A program made the translations under genes and the position numbers. A stretch of DNA of 64,000 nucleotides from Roseburia_D yibonii (GTDB lineage Bacteria > Bacillota > Clostridia > Lachnospirales > Lachnospiraceae), in the NCBI RefSeq assembly GCF_014297335.1, contig NZ_JACOQH010000004.1, forward strand, positions 62,001 to 126,000, written 5' to 3'. Below, one piece after another: positions 24,098-32,450 of this stretch (position 1 is the stretch's first letter; each line of letters opens with the position of its first letter). Below the pieces are notes generated by a model that had not been told where the DNA came from, did not search any database, and was given only the letters and a program-made list of their open reading frames with translations.

Positions 24098-24343
24098 ATG
24101 AAAAAAATAAAGCAGATCCTTGCTATTTTAGGATGCATCCTTCTCGTTGGCCTCTATGTTTCCACACTTATATTCGCACTGATCGGAAGTGAGGATACGA
24201 TGAACCTGTTCCGCGCTTCTGTCTATGCCACAGTTGTGGTTCCGGTTCTGATCTGGGCCTACTCTCTTATTTACCGGTTATTAAAAAATCATTCCGACGG
24301 CAGCAAAAAGGATACCGATGAAGAAAAGACCATGACTCCGTAG
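24098..24343 (+). CDS. Small two-span membrane protein, unknown function
   Basis: 81 aa, not recognised. Two hydrophobic helices (about 5-29 and 40-62) joined by a short loop (GSEDTMNLFRAS), and a charged C-terminal tail (HSDGSKKDTDEEKTMTP). A good sigma-A promoter, GAGG 8 nt before the ATG and a terminator that overlaps the last codons support a real gene. It is one of few plus-strand genes here. Confidence 0.7.
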   Translation: MKKIKQILAILGCILLVGLYVSTLIFALIGSEDTMNLFRASVYATVVVPVLIWAYSLIYRLLKNHSDGSKKDTDEEKTMTP

Positions 24344-24368
24344 GGGGAGCTGTGGTCTTTCTTTTTAC
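24322..24368. terminator. Bidirectional terminator overlapping the 3' end of the small membrane gene
   Basis: 15-bp imperfect stem (AAGACCATGACTCC with GGAGCTGTGGTCTT) around the TAG stop. It is followed on plus by TCTTTTTACGCTTTTTT and on minus by TCTTC. It serves the convergent 24098 gene and the ABC operon ending at 24401. Confidence 0.75.
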
Positions 24369-24400
24369 GCTTTTTTGATTCGGTGATCCGGTCACTGCCG

Positions 24401-24991
24401 TTACTGTTCTGTTGTCTCTTCCGGCACCGCTTCCGTCTCAGTCTCGGTGTCTTCCTCTTTCGTCAGATCGGAAACGGTCTTCGAAAACGTGTTTTTCATG
24501 GTGGTAGATACGAGATAAACCGTATCATCCCCCTCTGACATCAGGTAATCCTGCCCCAGAAGGCTGTTGTTCATACCAAACGTAAATACATATTCTTTCT
24601 CGTTCGTCGTCACATGGATTGTCTGCGTCGGCGCGTCAAATCCATAATCGGAGATGTCGTCATAATCTTCGATCTTATCTTCCGCTGTGACTTTTTCCAC
24701 ATTCGACAACAGGGAAGCAACTGCGTCCTGATCCAGAGGAATGGAAGGATCTCCATCATACGTCCAGGTTCCGTCCGTATTGGTAAAGGACAGCTCTGCT
24801 CCATCACTCTCATAGGAAAATGCCGTGATATCATCGGCGTTTATTTCCGCTACCGTGATCTTTTTGGCTTCCGTTTCTTTTTCTTCTTTTTCCTGTGCCC
24901 TGTCATTGTATGCACGGATGCCAAGCCAGGCACCCACGCATACTACAAGCAGGATCACAAGTATGATAAACTGTTTTTTCTGATTCTGCAT
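24401..24991 (-). CDS. DUF4340 membrane-anchored protein of a Gld-type ABC system
   Basis: 196 aa: N-terminal membrane anchor (about 8-25), charged linker, then a DUF4340-type beta domain (DDITAFSYESDGAELSFTNTDGTWTYDGD, and YDDISDYGFDAPTQTIHVTTNEKEYVFTFG), ending in a Glu/Thr-rich tail. DUF4340 proteins are regularly encoded next to GldF/GldG-like ABC permeases. Function unknown. The ATG follows the stop of the permease gene directly (TAAATG), so translation is coupled. Confidence 0.8.
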   Translation of the reverse strand: MQNQKKQFIILVILLVVCVGAWLGIRAYNDRAQEKEEKETEAKKITVAEINADDITAFSYESDGAELSFTNTDGTWTYDGDPSIPLDQDAVASLLSNVEKVTAEDKIEDYDDISDYGFDAPTQTIHVTTNEKEYVFTFGMNNSLLGQDYLMSEGDDTVYLVSTTMKNTFSKTVSDLTKEEDTETETEAVPEETTEQ

Positions 24992-27121
24992 TTATTTCTT
25001 TCTCCTTACTGCCCAGATTCCGATTCCAGTTCCAAGAAGCACGAGCGGCAGTACCACAACAAATCCCACTGCTGCCAGAATGACCGTCATGCTGGATACG
25101 GTAACTTTTGCGGTATCATACTCTTTGACCGGGATCACAATGGAGGATCCGTCCTCATCCCCAGCAAAGCTGCTCACGCAGGATGAAAACAGTTTCGCGT
25201 TGCTGCCCGATACCATCTGATCCGCATCATCGCTAAACATCGTCGTGCTCGCAAATACAAACAGTTTCGTTGTATTGTCGTCGTCTACTTTTTTCTCTGC
25301 CTCAAGACCGATCACAAACGGTCCGTCCACATCGCCATCCTCTTTGTCATAAGATGCCATATTCGCCACGTCCGTCTTTGCGAAGGAAGTCGCGGAAGAA
25401 GTAAGCAGATCGGTATAGCTGATATCCGCATCCTCCTCCGTCGCCGGATGCACGATGCCACGGCAATACGGAGCAAAAATATAACTGCCGGATACCGAAG
25501 ATGTCCACTCCGAAGACGCGATCGCCGGAAGCAGATAGAACGGATTCTGATAATAGCTGTTTTTATCCTGCTCTACCACCATACCCTTTTCCAACTGGAT
25601 CTGATACTCCGCCAAAATCGATTCAAAATTCGGAAGTTCCTTGTCCGTATAGGTGGCTGTGATGAACGCTTTTCCTCCTGCAGCCAGATAATCGGATACT
25701 TTCTTTGCATCATCCGCTGAGAAATCAGAAGTAGGTCCGTTGATGATGACCGCCTCGGCATCATCCGGGATGCTGTCCTCTTTTAACAGTGTAAGCTGGC
25801 TCACATCAATGTTTGCTTTCTCAAGCGCCTCGGAAAAGCTGCCCGAAAGTTCTGTCTCACCATGTCCGGTGATCTCATAAACGACCGGCATGTTTTCATT
25901 TTCGACATAGGCGATCGCGCTTGTGAGCTGTCCCTCACCGTCATAGCCGGTCGTCTGCTGGGAATAAGTGGAGTAATCCACCGAAGTCTCATACAGATCG
26001 CTGTAATCAACTACTTTGGAGCGATTCGCGCCTTCCACGATCAGACTGTTTGCAGACGGTGCCGTGTCTGTATAATTGGTATAAAACTGCGGATATACCT
26101 TCGGATCCTTGTAAACGACTGAAATATGTGAGGACGCGTCCTTATACTTTTCAAGCATCGCGGATAACGTTGTATCCTGGGATTCCAGTGAACTCTTCGC
26201 GCTTAACACATAAATGGTGACATCCTCTTTCAAGTCCGCCAGATAATCTTTGGTATCTTTCGTGATCGTATAAAGTTTCTCATTGGTGACATCGACCTGT
26301 GTAAGTGTGGATGGAAGCGTTCCTACCGCAAGGTTTAATACAACTGCTACCGCAATGCCGAAAACCACCATACCGGTACTGAACACGCCAAGTCCGATCT
26401 TTTTTCTGCTCATGCTCCAGCGTCTCTTCTGGATGGACTGCGCGGTTAAAAACAGGAACAGGATCGTAACGGAAACATAGTACACAACGCCGGTCAGATC
26501 AAGCACCCCACTGCAGAATTTGTCCAGATGCGCGGTCAGATCATAGCATCCGAGGATCTTTGTGAGTATATTTCCGCTCGTGGAGATCAGATTTGTGATC
26601 CCGCCCATCATATAGCCCAAAAACAGGAGTCCGAACGTGATCACCGCAGAGATCACCTGGCTTTCGGTCAGTGATGACACAAAGGTTCCGATCGCGATAC
26701 AGGTAACCCCGTACAGCCAGAATCCCAGGATCGCGACGTAGGACTCTTTGAGCGGTGCGCTTCCAAGCGCTTTTAAGAGCAGCGGACTCAACGCGATCAC
26801 CGCGATCGCAATGGAAAATACCGCAACCATCGCAAGGAATTTCGCGAAAACGATCTTTCCAAGTGACACCGGTGAGGTCAAGATCAGCTGATCGGTCTTT
26901 TTGTTCCGTTCTTCCGCAAATACACGCATCGTCAGCACCGGAACCGTGATCAGGAAAATAAATGTGATCGCTGACAGGCTGTAAGAAATATACGCATATC
27001 CATAGGAAAGGTTATATACCACGAAGTACAGCCCGTAAAGACAAAGCGTAACCGCAATGAACAGCCAGCCGATCACGGACTGAAAATAAGATTTGAATTC
27101 CCGTTTAAAAATTGCAGCCAT
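24992..27121 (-). CDS. Fused ABC-2 permease (GldF-like) and GldG-like protein
   Basis: 709 aa. Residues 1-235 are an ABC-2 type permease with six hydrophobic segments (MAAIFKREFKSYFQSVIGW start, AEERNKKTDQLILTSPVS loop). A second block begins at about 236 (RWSMSRKKIGLGVFSTG) with its own membrane helix, a large extracytoplasmic GldG/ABC_transp_aux domain including VVYEITGHGETELSG, and a last helix (about 680-703). In Bacteroidetes gldF and gldG are separate genes; here they are one frame. Substrate not known. Overlaps the ATPase gene by one base (TAATG). Confidence 0.88.
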   Translation of the reverse strand: MAAIFKREFKSYFQSVIGWLFIAVTLCLYGLYFVVYNLSYGYAYISYSLSAITFIFLITVPVLTMRVFAEERNKKTDQLILTSPVSLGKIVFAKFLAMVAVFSIAIAVIALSPLLLKALGSAPLKESYVAILGFWLYGVTCIAIGTFVSSLTESQVISAVITFGLLFLGYMMGGITNLISTSGNILTKILGCYDLTAHLDKFCSGVLDLTGVVYYVSVTILFLFLTAQSIQKRRWSMSRKKIGLGVFSTGMVVFGIAVAVVLNLAVGTLPSTLTQVDVTNEKLYTITKDTKDYLADLKEDVTIYVLSAKSSLESQDTTLSAMLEKYKDASSHISVVYKDPKVYPQFYTNYTDTAPSANSLIVEGANRSKVVDYSDLYETSVDYSTYSQQTTGYDGEGQLTSAIAYVENENMPVVYEITGHGETELSGSFSEALEKANIDVSQLTLLKEDSIPDDAEAVIINGPTSDFSADDAKKVSDYLAAGGKAFITATYTDKELPNFESILAEYQIQLEKGMVVEQDKNSYYQNPFYLLPAIASSEWTSSVSGSYIFAPYCRGIVHPATEEDADISYTDLLTSSATSFAKTDVANMASYDKEDGDVDGPFVIGLEAEKKVDDDNTTKLFVFASTTMFSDDADQMVSGSNAKLFSSCVSSFAGDEDGSSIVIPVKEYDTAKVTVSSMTVILAAVGFVVVLPLVLLGTGIGIWAVRRKK

Positions 27122-28095
27122 TACGCAACCACCTCCTGCTCTTTTCTTTGTGCCGCACCTGCTTTTTGTGAAGTCAGTTCCAGGAAGATCTCCTCTAAGG
27201 ACTTTCCTTCTGCCTTCATCTCAAGGATCGGCAATTTGGCATCCGCAAACGCAAAGAACACTGCTTCGCGGATATCCACGCCTTTCTCTGCCGAAAGAAG
27301 GATCTTTACAGTACCCTCCTCGTTTCCTTTGGTCATATGGTACTTCTGCACCTGTGAGATGGTTCTTAACGCTTCTTTGGCGGCTTCTTCTTCCGCTTTT
27401 ACCAACAGTTCGATCTCCTGCACTCCTGACATCATAAGCGTCAGATTTTCCGTGGAATCACTCGCCACCAGTTTTCCTTTTGAGATGATGAAAATGTGGT
27501 CGCAGACCGCGCTGATCTCGGAAAGGATGTGGGAACTCAAAATAACGGTATGTTTTTCTCCCAGCTTTTTGATCAGTTCCCGGATCTCAATGATCTGCTT
27601 CGGATCGAGTCCGACCGTAGGCTCATCCAATATAATGACTTCGGGATAGCCAATGACTGCCTGCGCAAATCCGACTCTCTGCCGGTAACCTTTGGAGAGG
27701 TTTCGGATCAGCCGGTCCTTCATGTCCATGATCTTGGTAAGCTCCATGACCTCTTTGACCGAGGACTTTCGTTTGTCTTTAGGGATCTGCTTTAATTCCG
27801 CCACGAAATTCATATATTCGAGAACCGTCATATCCATGTAGAGCGGTGGCAGTTCCGGCAGATATCCAACACATTTTTTTGCCTCTTCCGGCTGGGCAAG
27901 TACATCAAAACCATTGATCTTTACTTCGCCGCTGGTCGCTCCGAGATAGCCGGTGATGATATTCATTGTCGTTGATTTTCCGGCTCCGTTCGGCCCGAGG
28001 AAACCGTAGATCTTGCCCGATTCGATATTCAGGCTCAGATCATTTACCGCGATATGATCACCATATTTTTTCACTAAATGATTGATCTCAATCAC
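27121..28095 (-). CDS. ABC transporter ATP-binding protein (GldA/NatA-like)
   Basis: 324 aa. Walker A GPNGAGKST (about 34-42), Q-loop in YLPELPPLYMDMTVLEYM, signature LSKGYRQRVGFAQ, Walker B VIILDEPTVGLD, switch His in ILSSHIL. The C-terminal 90 residues are the extra domain of the GldA group. Drives the fused permease encoded next. GTG start with AAGGAGGAG just upstream. Operon: ATPase, permease-GldG, DUF4340. Confidence 0.92.
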   Translation of the reverse strand: MIEINHLVKKYGDHIAVNDLSLNIESGKIYGFLGPNGAGKSTTMNIITGYLGATSGEVKINGFDVLAQPEEAKKCVGYLPELPPLYMDMTVLEYMNFVAELKQIPKDKRKSSVKEVMELTKIMDMKDRLIRNLSKGYRQRVGFAQAVIGYPEVIILDEPTVGLDPKQIIEIRELIKKLGEKHTVILSSHILSEISAVCDHIFIISKGKLVASDSTENLTLMMSGVQEIELLVKAEEEAAKEALRTISQVQKYHMTKGNEEGTVKILLSAEKGVDIREAVFFAFADAKLPILEMKAEGKSLEEIFLELTSQKAGAAQRKEQEVVA

Positions 28096-28144
28096 TGTTA
28101 CTCCTCCTTATCTTCCATACAAAAATTTTCCAATATCAAGGTTA

Positions 28145-28172
28145 TTAGTAAAATGTGTTAAAAAGAAGTCAA
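28145..28172 (-). promoter_or_regulatory. Candidate promoter of the Gld-type ABC operon
   Basis: TTGACT (28167-28172), 16-bp spacer, TACTAA (28145-28150). The -10 is weak. Confidence 0.35.
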
Positions 28173-28258
28173 ATCTGTGTTTTTTCTGTGAAACAGCATG
28201 CTCCGTTTCCTCGTCAACTTACACAGAGACGGGATGCGTTCCACATCCCGCTTAACGT

Positions 28259-28290
28259 CAAAAAGCCCCTGCACAAAATGTACAGGGGCT
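28259..28290 (-). terminator. Terminator of purA
   Basis: 11-bp stem with one mismatch (28264-28274 with 28280-28290), AAAAT loop, followed on minus by TTTTT. 22 bp after the purA stop. Confidence 0.9.
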
Positions 28291-28312
28291 CCCGCCAGCT
28301 TTTCTTATTTAC

Positions 28313-29587
28313 TTAACGGTAAATGATATCGTCTCTGCCCGGTCCGTTTGATACCATTGTGATCGGGAAGCCAATGTGTTCTTCCACAAACTCAATGTAT
28401 TTGCGGCAATTCTCCGGGAGATCTTCATATTTCCTGATTCCACGGATATCGCATTTCCAGCCCGGAAGTTTTTCGTAAACCGGTTTTGCTTTCTTTAACA
28501 TCGTAGTCGTCGGGAAATCAGTCGTAACCTTTCCGTCAATGTCGTATCCAACACATACCGGGATCTCATCGAGATAGCCAAGTACGTCAAGTACGGTAAA
28601 CGCCACATCTGTTGTTCCCTGCAGTCTGCATCCATATTTGGAGGCAACACAGTCAAACCAGCCCATACGTCTCGGACGGCCTGTGGTCGCGCCGAATTCG
28701 CCGCCGTCTCCGCCGCGTTTTCTGAGCTCATCTGCCTCATCGCCGAAGATCTCGCTGACAAATTCGCCTGCGCCTACTGCGCTTGAATATGCCTTGCATA
28801 CGGTAACTACCTGTTTTATTTCATAAGGAGGAATTCCTGCACCGATCGCACCATACGCTGCCAGTGTGGAAGAAGATGTTACCATCGGATAAATACCATG
28901 ATCCGGATCTTTTAAGGTTCCAAGCTGTCCCTCTAAGAGAATGTTCTTTCCCTCTTTGATCGCATTCCAGAGATATGCGGAAACATCACATACATAAGGA
29001 GCGATCATATCACGGTAGCCCTGCAGTTCTTTTACGATGTCTTCCGGAACTAACAGCGGTTTATGATAGAGGTGCTCCAACAGGACATTTTTCTGCGCAC
29101 AGATACGCTCTGCCTTTTCGCGGATCACATCATCATCAAAGATCTCGCTGACCTGGAAACCAACCTTCGCGTATTTGTCAGAATAAAACGGCGCGATACC
29201 GGATTTGGTGGAACCAAATGATTTTCCTGCCAGACGTTCTTCTTCATACTGGTCAAAAAGAATGTGGTAAGACATTACGATCTGCGCACGGTCGGAGATT
29301 AAGATCTTCGGTGCCGGAACATTACGGTCTGTGAGAGATTTGATCTCATTCATTAATTTCGGCACATCAAGTGCGACTCCGTTTCCGATAATGCTTGTTG
29401 TATGATTGTAGAAAACACCGGACGGTAAGGTATGTAACGCAAATTTACCATAATTATTTACGATCGTATGACCTGCGTTCGCTCCACCCTGGAAGCGGAT
29501 AATGATATCGGCTTCCTTTGCCAGCATATCGGTAATCTTGCCTTTTCCCTCGTCTCCCCAGTTTGCACCAACAACTGCTTTAACCAT
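28313..29587 (-). CDS. purA: Adenylosuccinate synthetase
   Basis: 424-aa GTP-dependent enzyme converting IMP and aspartate to adenylosuccinate, the first step to AMP. P-loop-like GANWGDEGKGKITD (7-20), FQGGANAGHTIVNNYGKF, and the signature KSFGSTKSGIAPFYSDK. Near the end PVYEKLPGWKCD and VSNGPGRDDII are typical. AGGAGG 8 nt before the ATG. Monocistronic; a terminator-like hairpin lies between its promoter and the start codon. Confidence 0.97.
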   Translation of the reverse strand: MVKAVVGANWGDEGKGKITDMLAKEADIIIRFQGGANAGHTIVNNYGKFALHTLPSGVFYNHTTSIIGNGVALDVPKLMNEIKSLTDRNVPAPKILISDRAQIVMSYHILFDQYEEERLAGKSFGSTKSGIAPFYSDKYAKVGFQVSEIFDDDVIREKAERICAQKNVLLEHLYHKPLLVPEDIVKELQGYRDMIAPYVCDVSAYLWNAIKEGKNILLEGQLGTLKDPDHGIYPMVTSSSTLAAYGAIGAGIPPYEIKQVVTVCKAYSSAVGAGEFVSEIFGDEADELRKRGGDGGEFGATTGRPRRMGWFDCVASKYGCRLQGTTDVAFTVLDVLGYLDEIPVCVGYDIDGKVTTDFPTTTMLKKAKPVYEKLPGWKCDIRGIRKYEDLPENCRKYIEFVEEHIGFPITMVSNGPGRDDIIYR

Positions 29588-29634
29588 TCTTTTTATCCTC
29601 CTGATTTGTTACATCATCTGATTTACGGGCATAG

Positions 29635-29662
29635 AAAAAGCAGGCGTAAAAACCTGCTTTTT
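29635..29662 (-). terminator. Terminator-like hairpin in the purA leader
   Basis: Perfect 10-bp stem (29635-29644 with 29653-29662), 8-nt loop, with a terminal A5/T5 arm giving a T-run on minus. It lies downstream of the predicted purA promoter and upstream of purA, so it could attenuate purA as well as end the lysR transcript. Confidence 0.7.
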
Positions 29663-29683
29663 ATTCCCTGTTTTTACTTATTG

Positions 29684-29712
29684 ATTATACACGAAAAGTG
29701 TCTATAAGTAAA
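29684..29712 (-). promoter_or_regulatory. purA promoter
   Basis: TTTACT (29707-29712), 17-bp spacer, TATAAT (29684-29689), directly after the LysR gene stop codon. Confidence 0.7.
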
Positions 29713-29713
29713 A

Positions 29714-30634
29714 TCAATGTTTATTATATTCGTCATAACTACCGCTTATTTCGTTTTCCAGCATCCCAAGCATCTGACCGGCGGCTGCCGACAGCGGCAC
29801 TCTCTGATCCGTCACCAGACAGAATTGTCTTTTCGGGATCTTCTCTTTAAACTTTAACTGAAAGAGCGTTCCCTCTCTGATCTTCGGCTCTGCGAAATCC
29901 TTTACCACACTTGCGACGCCGAGGCTTTTTTGCGCGAACTGGATCAGCATATCACTGGTCGCAAGTTCAAACTCCGGATGCAGCACCACATCCTGATCTT
30001 TTAAATACTGCTCCACATAGCCTCTGGTCGAAGTATTTCCCTCCAGACACATGATCGGCAGTTCTTCCAGTATCCGGTAATCCAGTTCTTTTCCCTTTAG
30101 CGATTCAAAATTTTTCCCCGCCACAAAAATATCCTCGATCTCCTTTACCGGGCGCACCCTGATGTGTTTTCCCGCCTGAAACGGCGTGCTTACGATCCCG
30201 AAATCAATCTTTCCGGCCTGCAGATATCCGAGTGTCTCCGGCGTCGGCGCATTGGTAACTGTCACACGGATTCCCGGATACGTCTCATGAAACCGTTCCA
30301 GATAAGAAAGCAGGTAAAACTGCAGGGTCATATCGCTGGCTCCGATCCGGATCTCTCCCTTGGTCAGATCCTGCATCTCCTGAAACTTCCGCTCTCCCAA
30401 CAGAATATATTCGTATCCACGCTGAACATAGGAATAAAGCAGCTTTCCCTCCACCGTCAGCCGGACGCCCTTGGAGGTCCGCACAAACAGTGCACTGCCC
30501 AGATTCTTTTCCAGATTTTTTACCGCCTGGCTGACCGCAGGCTGGGAGATCGCAAGCGCCTCGGCAGCCTGTGTGATGCTCTCGTATTTTCCCACATAAT
30601 AAAAAATCTTATAGTATTCCAGATTTACATTCAT
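29714..30634 (-). CDS. LysR-family transcriptional regulator
   Basis: 306 aa. N-terminal winged HTH (about 1-60: LEYYKIFYYVGKYESITQAAEALAISQPAVSQAVKNLEKNLG), linker helix, then a two-lobed effector domain (about 90-295). The effector is unknown. It is divergent from the TRIC-family channel gene 131 bp away, and LysR regulators often control a divergent neighbour, so that channel is the best candidate target. Promoter TTGCAT-N17-TAGAAT. Confidence 0.92.
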   Translation of the reverse strand: MNVNLEYYKIFYYVGKYESITQAAEALAISQPAVSQAVKNLEKNLGSALFVRTSKGVRLTVEGKLLYSYVQRGYEYILLGERKFQEMQDLTKGEIRIGASDMTLQFYLLSYLERFHETYPGIRVTVTNAPTPETLGYLQAGKIDFGIVSTPFQAGKHIRVRPVKEIEDIFVAGKNFESLKGKELDYRILEELPIMCLEGNTSTRGYVEQYLKDQDVVLHPEFELATSDMLIQFAQKSLGVASVVKDFAEPKIREGTLFQLKFKEKIPKRQFCLVTDQRVPLSAAAGQMLGMLENEISGSYDEYNKH

Positions 30635-30668
30635 AGTTTGCCTGTCCCTTATCTTTTTCCTGCCTTTT

Positions 30669-30697
30669 ATTCTATGTTATCTTCCTTAGAAATGCAA
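30669..30697 (-). promoter_or_regulatory. Promoter of the LysR gene
   Basis: TTGCAT (30692-30697), 17-bp spacer, TAGAAT (30669-30674). It faces away from the channel-gene promoter 11 bp further right, so one bound regulator could affect both. Confidence 0.6.
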
Positions 30698-30707
30698 TGT
30701 TTCCCTC

Positions 30708-30736
30708 TTGTTTTTCGGGGCATTTTCTCCTATACT
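30708..30736 (+). promoter_or_regulatory. Promoter of the TRIC-family gene
   Basis: TTGTTT (30708-30713), 17-bp spacer, TATACT (30731-30736). Confidence 0.6.
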
Positions 30737-30765
30737 AGGAGTAAACTTTTTCTTGTGGAGGAATT

Positions 30766-31416
30766 ATGAATCACAGTAACCTTATCATTTATATCTTTGA
30801 AATGATCGGAACCGTTGCCTTCGCCTCCTCCGGGGCGTTGGTCGGTATCCGTAAAAATATGGATATCTTTGGCGTAAATGTGCTCGGCATCACGACTGCC
30901 GTGGGCGGCGGATGCATCCGCGATATCATCCTCGGCATCACACCACCGAAAATGTTTCAGAATTTCAGCTATGTCGGTGCTTCCATCCTGATCTCATGCA
31001 TCCTGTTCACTATCTTTTATCTGAATCAGGAACTGCTCTCAAGCCGCTTTCTTGAGACCTATGAGCGCGTCATGATATCGCTTGACGCGATCGGTCTTGG
31101 CGTTTTCACTGTGATGGGGATCCGCACCGCGATCGAGGCATCTTTTGAAAATAATATTTTTCTTCTGATCTTTGTCGGTGCAGTCACCGGTATCGGAGGC
31201 GGTATGTTAAGGGACGTTATGGCAGGCATGACCCCGTTCGTCTTTGTCAAACATGTCTATGCGATCGCATCGATCCTCGGTGCCGTCTGCTACATCATCC
31301 TGCGCCTTTACATCCGGGATACCATATCTCTGTTTCTCGGCGCTGCCGTAGTCCTCATCATCCGCCTGCTCGCCGCGCATTTCCGCTGGAATCTCCCGCG
31401 CATACGGCAAAAGTAA
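30766..31416 (+). CDS. TRIC-family (UPF0126) cation channel protein
   Basis: 216-aa membrane protein with about seven helices built as two repeats. Each repeat has a Gly-rich conserved segment: TTAVGGGCIRDIILGITPPKMF (repeat 1) and TGIGGGMLRDVMAGMTPFVF (repeat 2). This is the bacterial trimeric intracellular cation channel family; older names are UPF0126 and YvgT. Potassium permeation is shown for relatives, while the physiological role in bacteria is unclear. GGAGG just before the ATG. Terminator follows. Confidence 0.88.
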   Translation: MNHSNLIIYIFEMIGTVAFASSGALVGIRKNMDIFGVNVLGITTAVGGGCIRDIILGITPPKMFQNFSYVGASILISCILFTIFYLNQELLSSRFLETYERVMISLDAIGLGVFTVMGIRTAIEASFENNIFLLIFVGAVTGIGGGMLRDVMAGMTPFVFVKHVYAIASILGAVCYIILRLYIRDTISLFLGAAVVLIIRLLAAHFRWNLPRIRQK

Positions 31417-31440
31417 TTATTTTTCTGCTGTTATCAGAAA

Positions 31441-31478
31441 GGACAGGTCACACGAAACTGTGTGCCTGTCCCTTTTTA
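31441..31478. terminator. Terminator between the convergent TRIC-family and DegV genes
   Basis: GGACAGG/CCTGTCC plus CACAC/GTGTG stem (31441-31453 with 31460-31471, one bulge), loop GAAACT, followed on plus by CTTTTTATG. Weaker T-tract on minus. Confidence 0.85.
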
Positions 31479-31493
31479 TGATCTCATTTCATT

Positions 31494-32360
31494 TTAATAT
31501 TCAATCTTCTTTGAGCATGCGATCGCGATCGCTCCCGGTCCGATATGGCAGGAAACGCTGAGTGACAGCGGCTGCATGATGATCTCATTGTTCGGAAATG
31601 CTTCCTGCACTTCCTTTTTAAACTGTTCTGCCTGCGCAAGATCATGCGTGTAAGCCATCTCAAGATGCATCTTGGATCCGTCTTCGCTCTCAAAACGCTC
31701 TTTGAAATCCTTTTTCATGGCTTCGATCATAATGCTCTTTGCCTGTTTCACTGTTCTCGCCTTGGCAAAAGCGTCCAGACGCTCTCCCTGGATCTGAAGA
31801 ACCGGTTTTAAACGAAGCAGAGTTCCAAGCGCTGCTGCTGCAGGAGTGATCCTTCCGCCTTTTTTCAGATAGCTTAAGGTATCCACCATAATATAGATAC
31901 TGGATTCCATCTTGTGCTGCTCCAAGATCTCCTTGATCTCTGCGGCGCTCTTTCCGTTTTCGGCAAGCTCTTTCGCATCCATGACGGACTGACGCTGTGT
32001 CACGGAAATACGCTGATTGTTTACGACCTGAACCTTTCCGTCATAGTCCTGGGAAAGCATGTATGCAGTCTCACAGGAACTGCTGAGCCCGCTTGACATC
32101 GGAACATATACGATCTCATCGTACTCCTGCAATAACTTGTCCCATGTATCTGTCACACTTCCCACCATCGGCATGGAAGTGGAAATATCTACGCCATCCA
32201 CCAGTTTTTCATAAAACTGCTCCTGCGTCAGATCGATATCCTCATAGTATGTTTCGTTATTTATAAAGAATGGCATTGGTATTACATATACGCCCAACTC
32301 TTTTGCATCTACCTGTGTAATACCGCTGTTACTGTCGGTAAGAACTGCTACTTTACTCAC
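31494..32360 (-). CDS. DegV family fatty-acid-binding protein
   Basis: 288 aa with the DegV signatures TDSNSGI at the N-terminus, TSMPMVGSVTDTWDKLL, VPMSSGLSSSCETA, and the late GPGAIAIA. DegV (FakB) proteins hold a fatty acid for phosphorylation by FakA; no fakA is nearby, and Lachnospiraceae carry several DegV paralogues. Start is GTG with AGGAGGG 8 nt upstream. Own promoter in the gap after the nup operon. Confidence 0.9.
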   Translation of the reverse strand: MSKVAVLTDSNSGITQVDAKELGVYVIPMPFFINNETYYEDIDLTQEQFYEKLVDGVDISTSMPMVGSVTDTWDKLLQEYDEIVYVPMSSGLSSSCETAYMLSQDYDGKVQVVNNQRISVTQRQSVMDAKELAENGKSAAEIKEILEQHKMESSIYIMVDTLSYLKKGGRITPAAAALGTLLRLKPVLQIQGERLDAFAKARTVKQAKSIMIEAMKKDFKERFESEDGSKMHLEMAYTHDLAQAEQFKKEVQEAFPNNEIIMQPLSLSVSCHIGPGAIAIACSKKIEY

Positions 32361-32395
32361 TGTGATACCCTCCTGAAGTATTTTTTAACTCTAAA

Positions 32396-32424
32396 ATTGT
32401 ACCATACTTCCCACCCTGATACAA
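32396..32424 (-). promoter_or_regulatory. Promoter of the DegV gene
   Basis: TTGTAT (32419-32424), 17-bp spacer, TACAAT (32396-32401). Confidence 0.65.
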
Positions 32425-32450
32425 TCTTTTTTCGAAAACCGTTTTTTCTC

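Noticed and set aside
28180..28260. Small hairpin CGGGATG-CGTTCCA-CATCCCG upstream of the Gld-type operon
   Set aside because: 7-bp stem without a T-run, no conserved element recognised; may be chance or a weak second terminator for purA.
29588..29713. Purine riboswitch in the purA leader
   Set aside because: The conserved purine-aptamer core is not present; only a simple terminator hairpin is seen.
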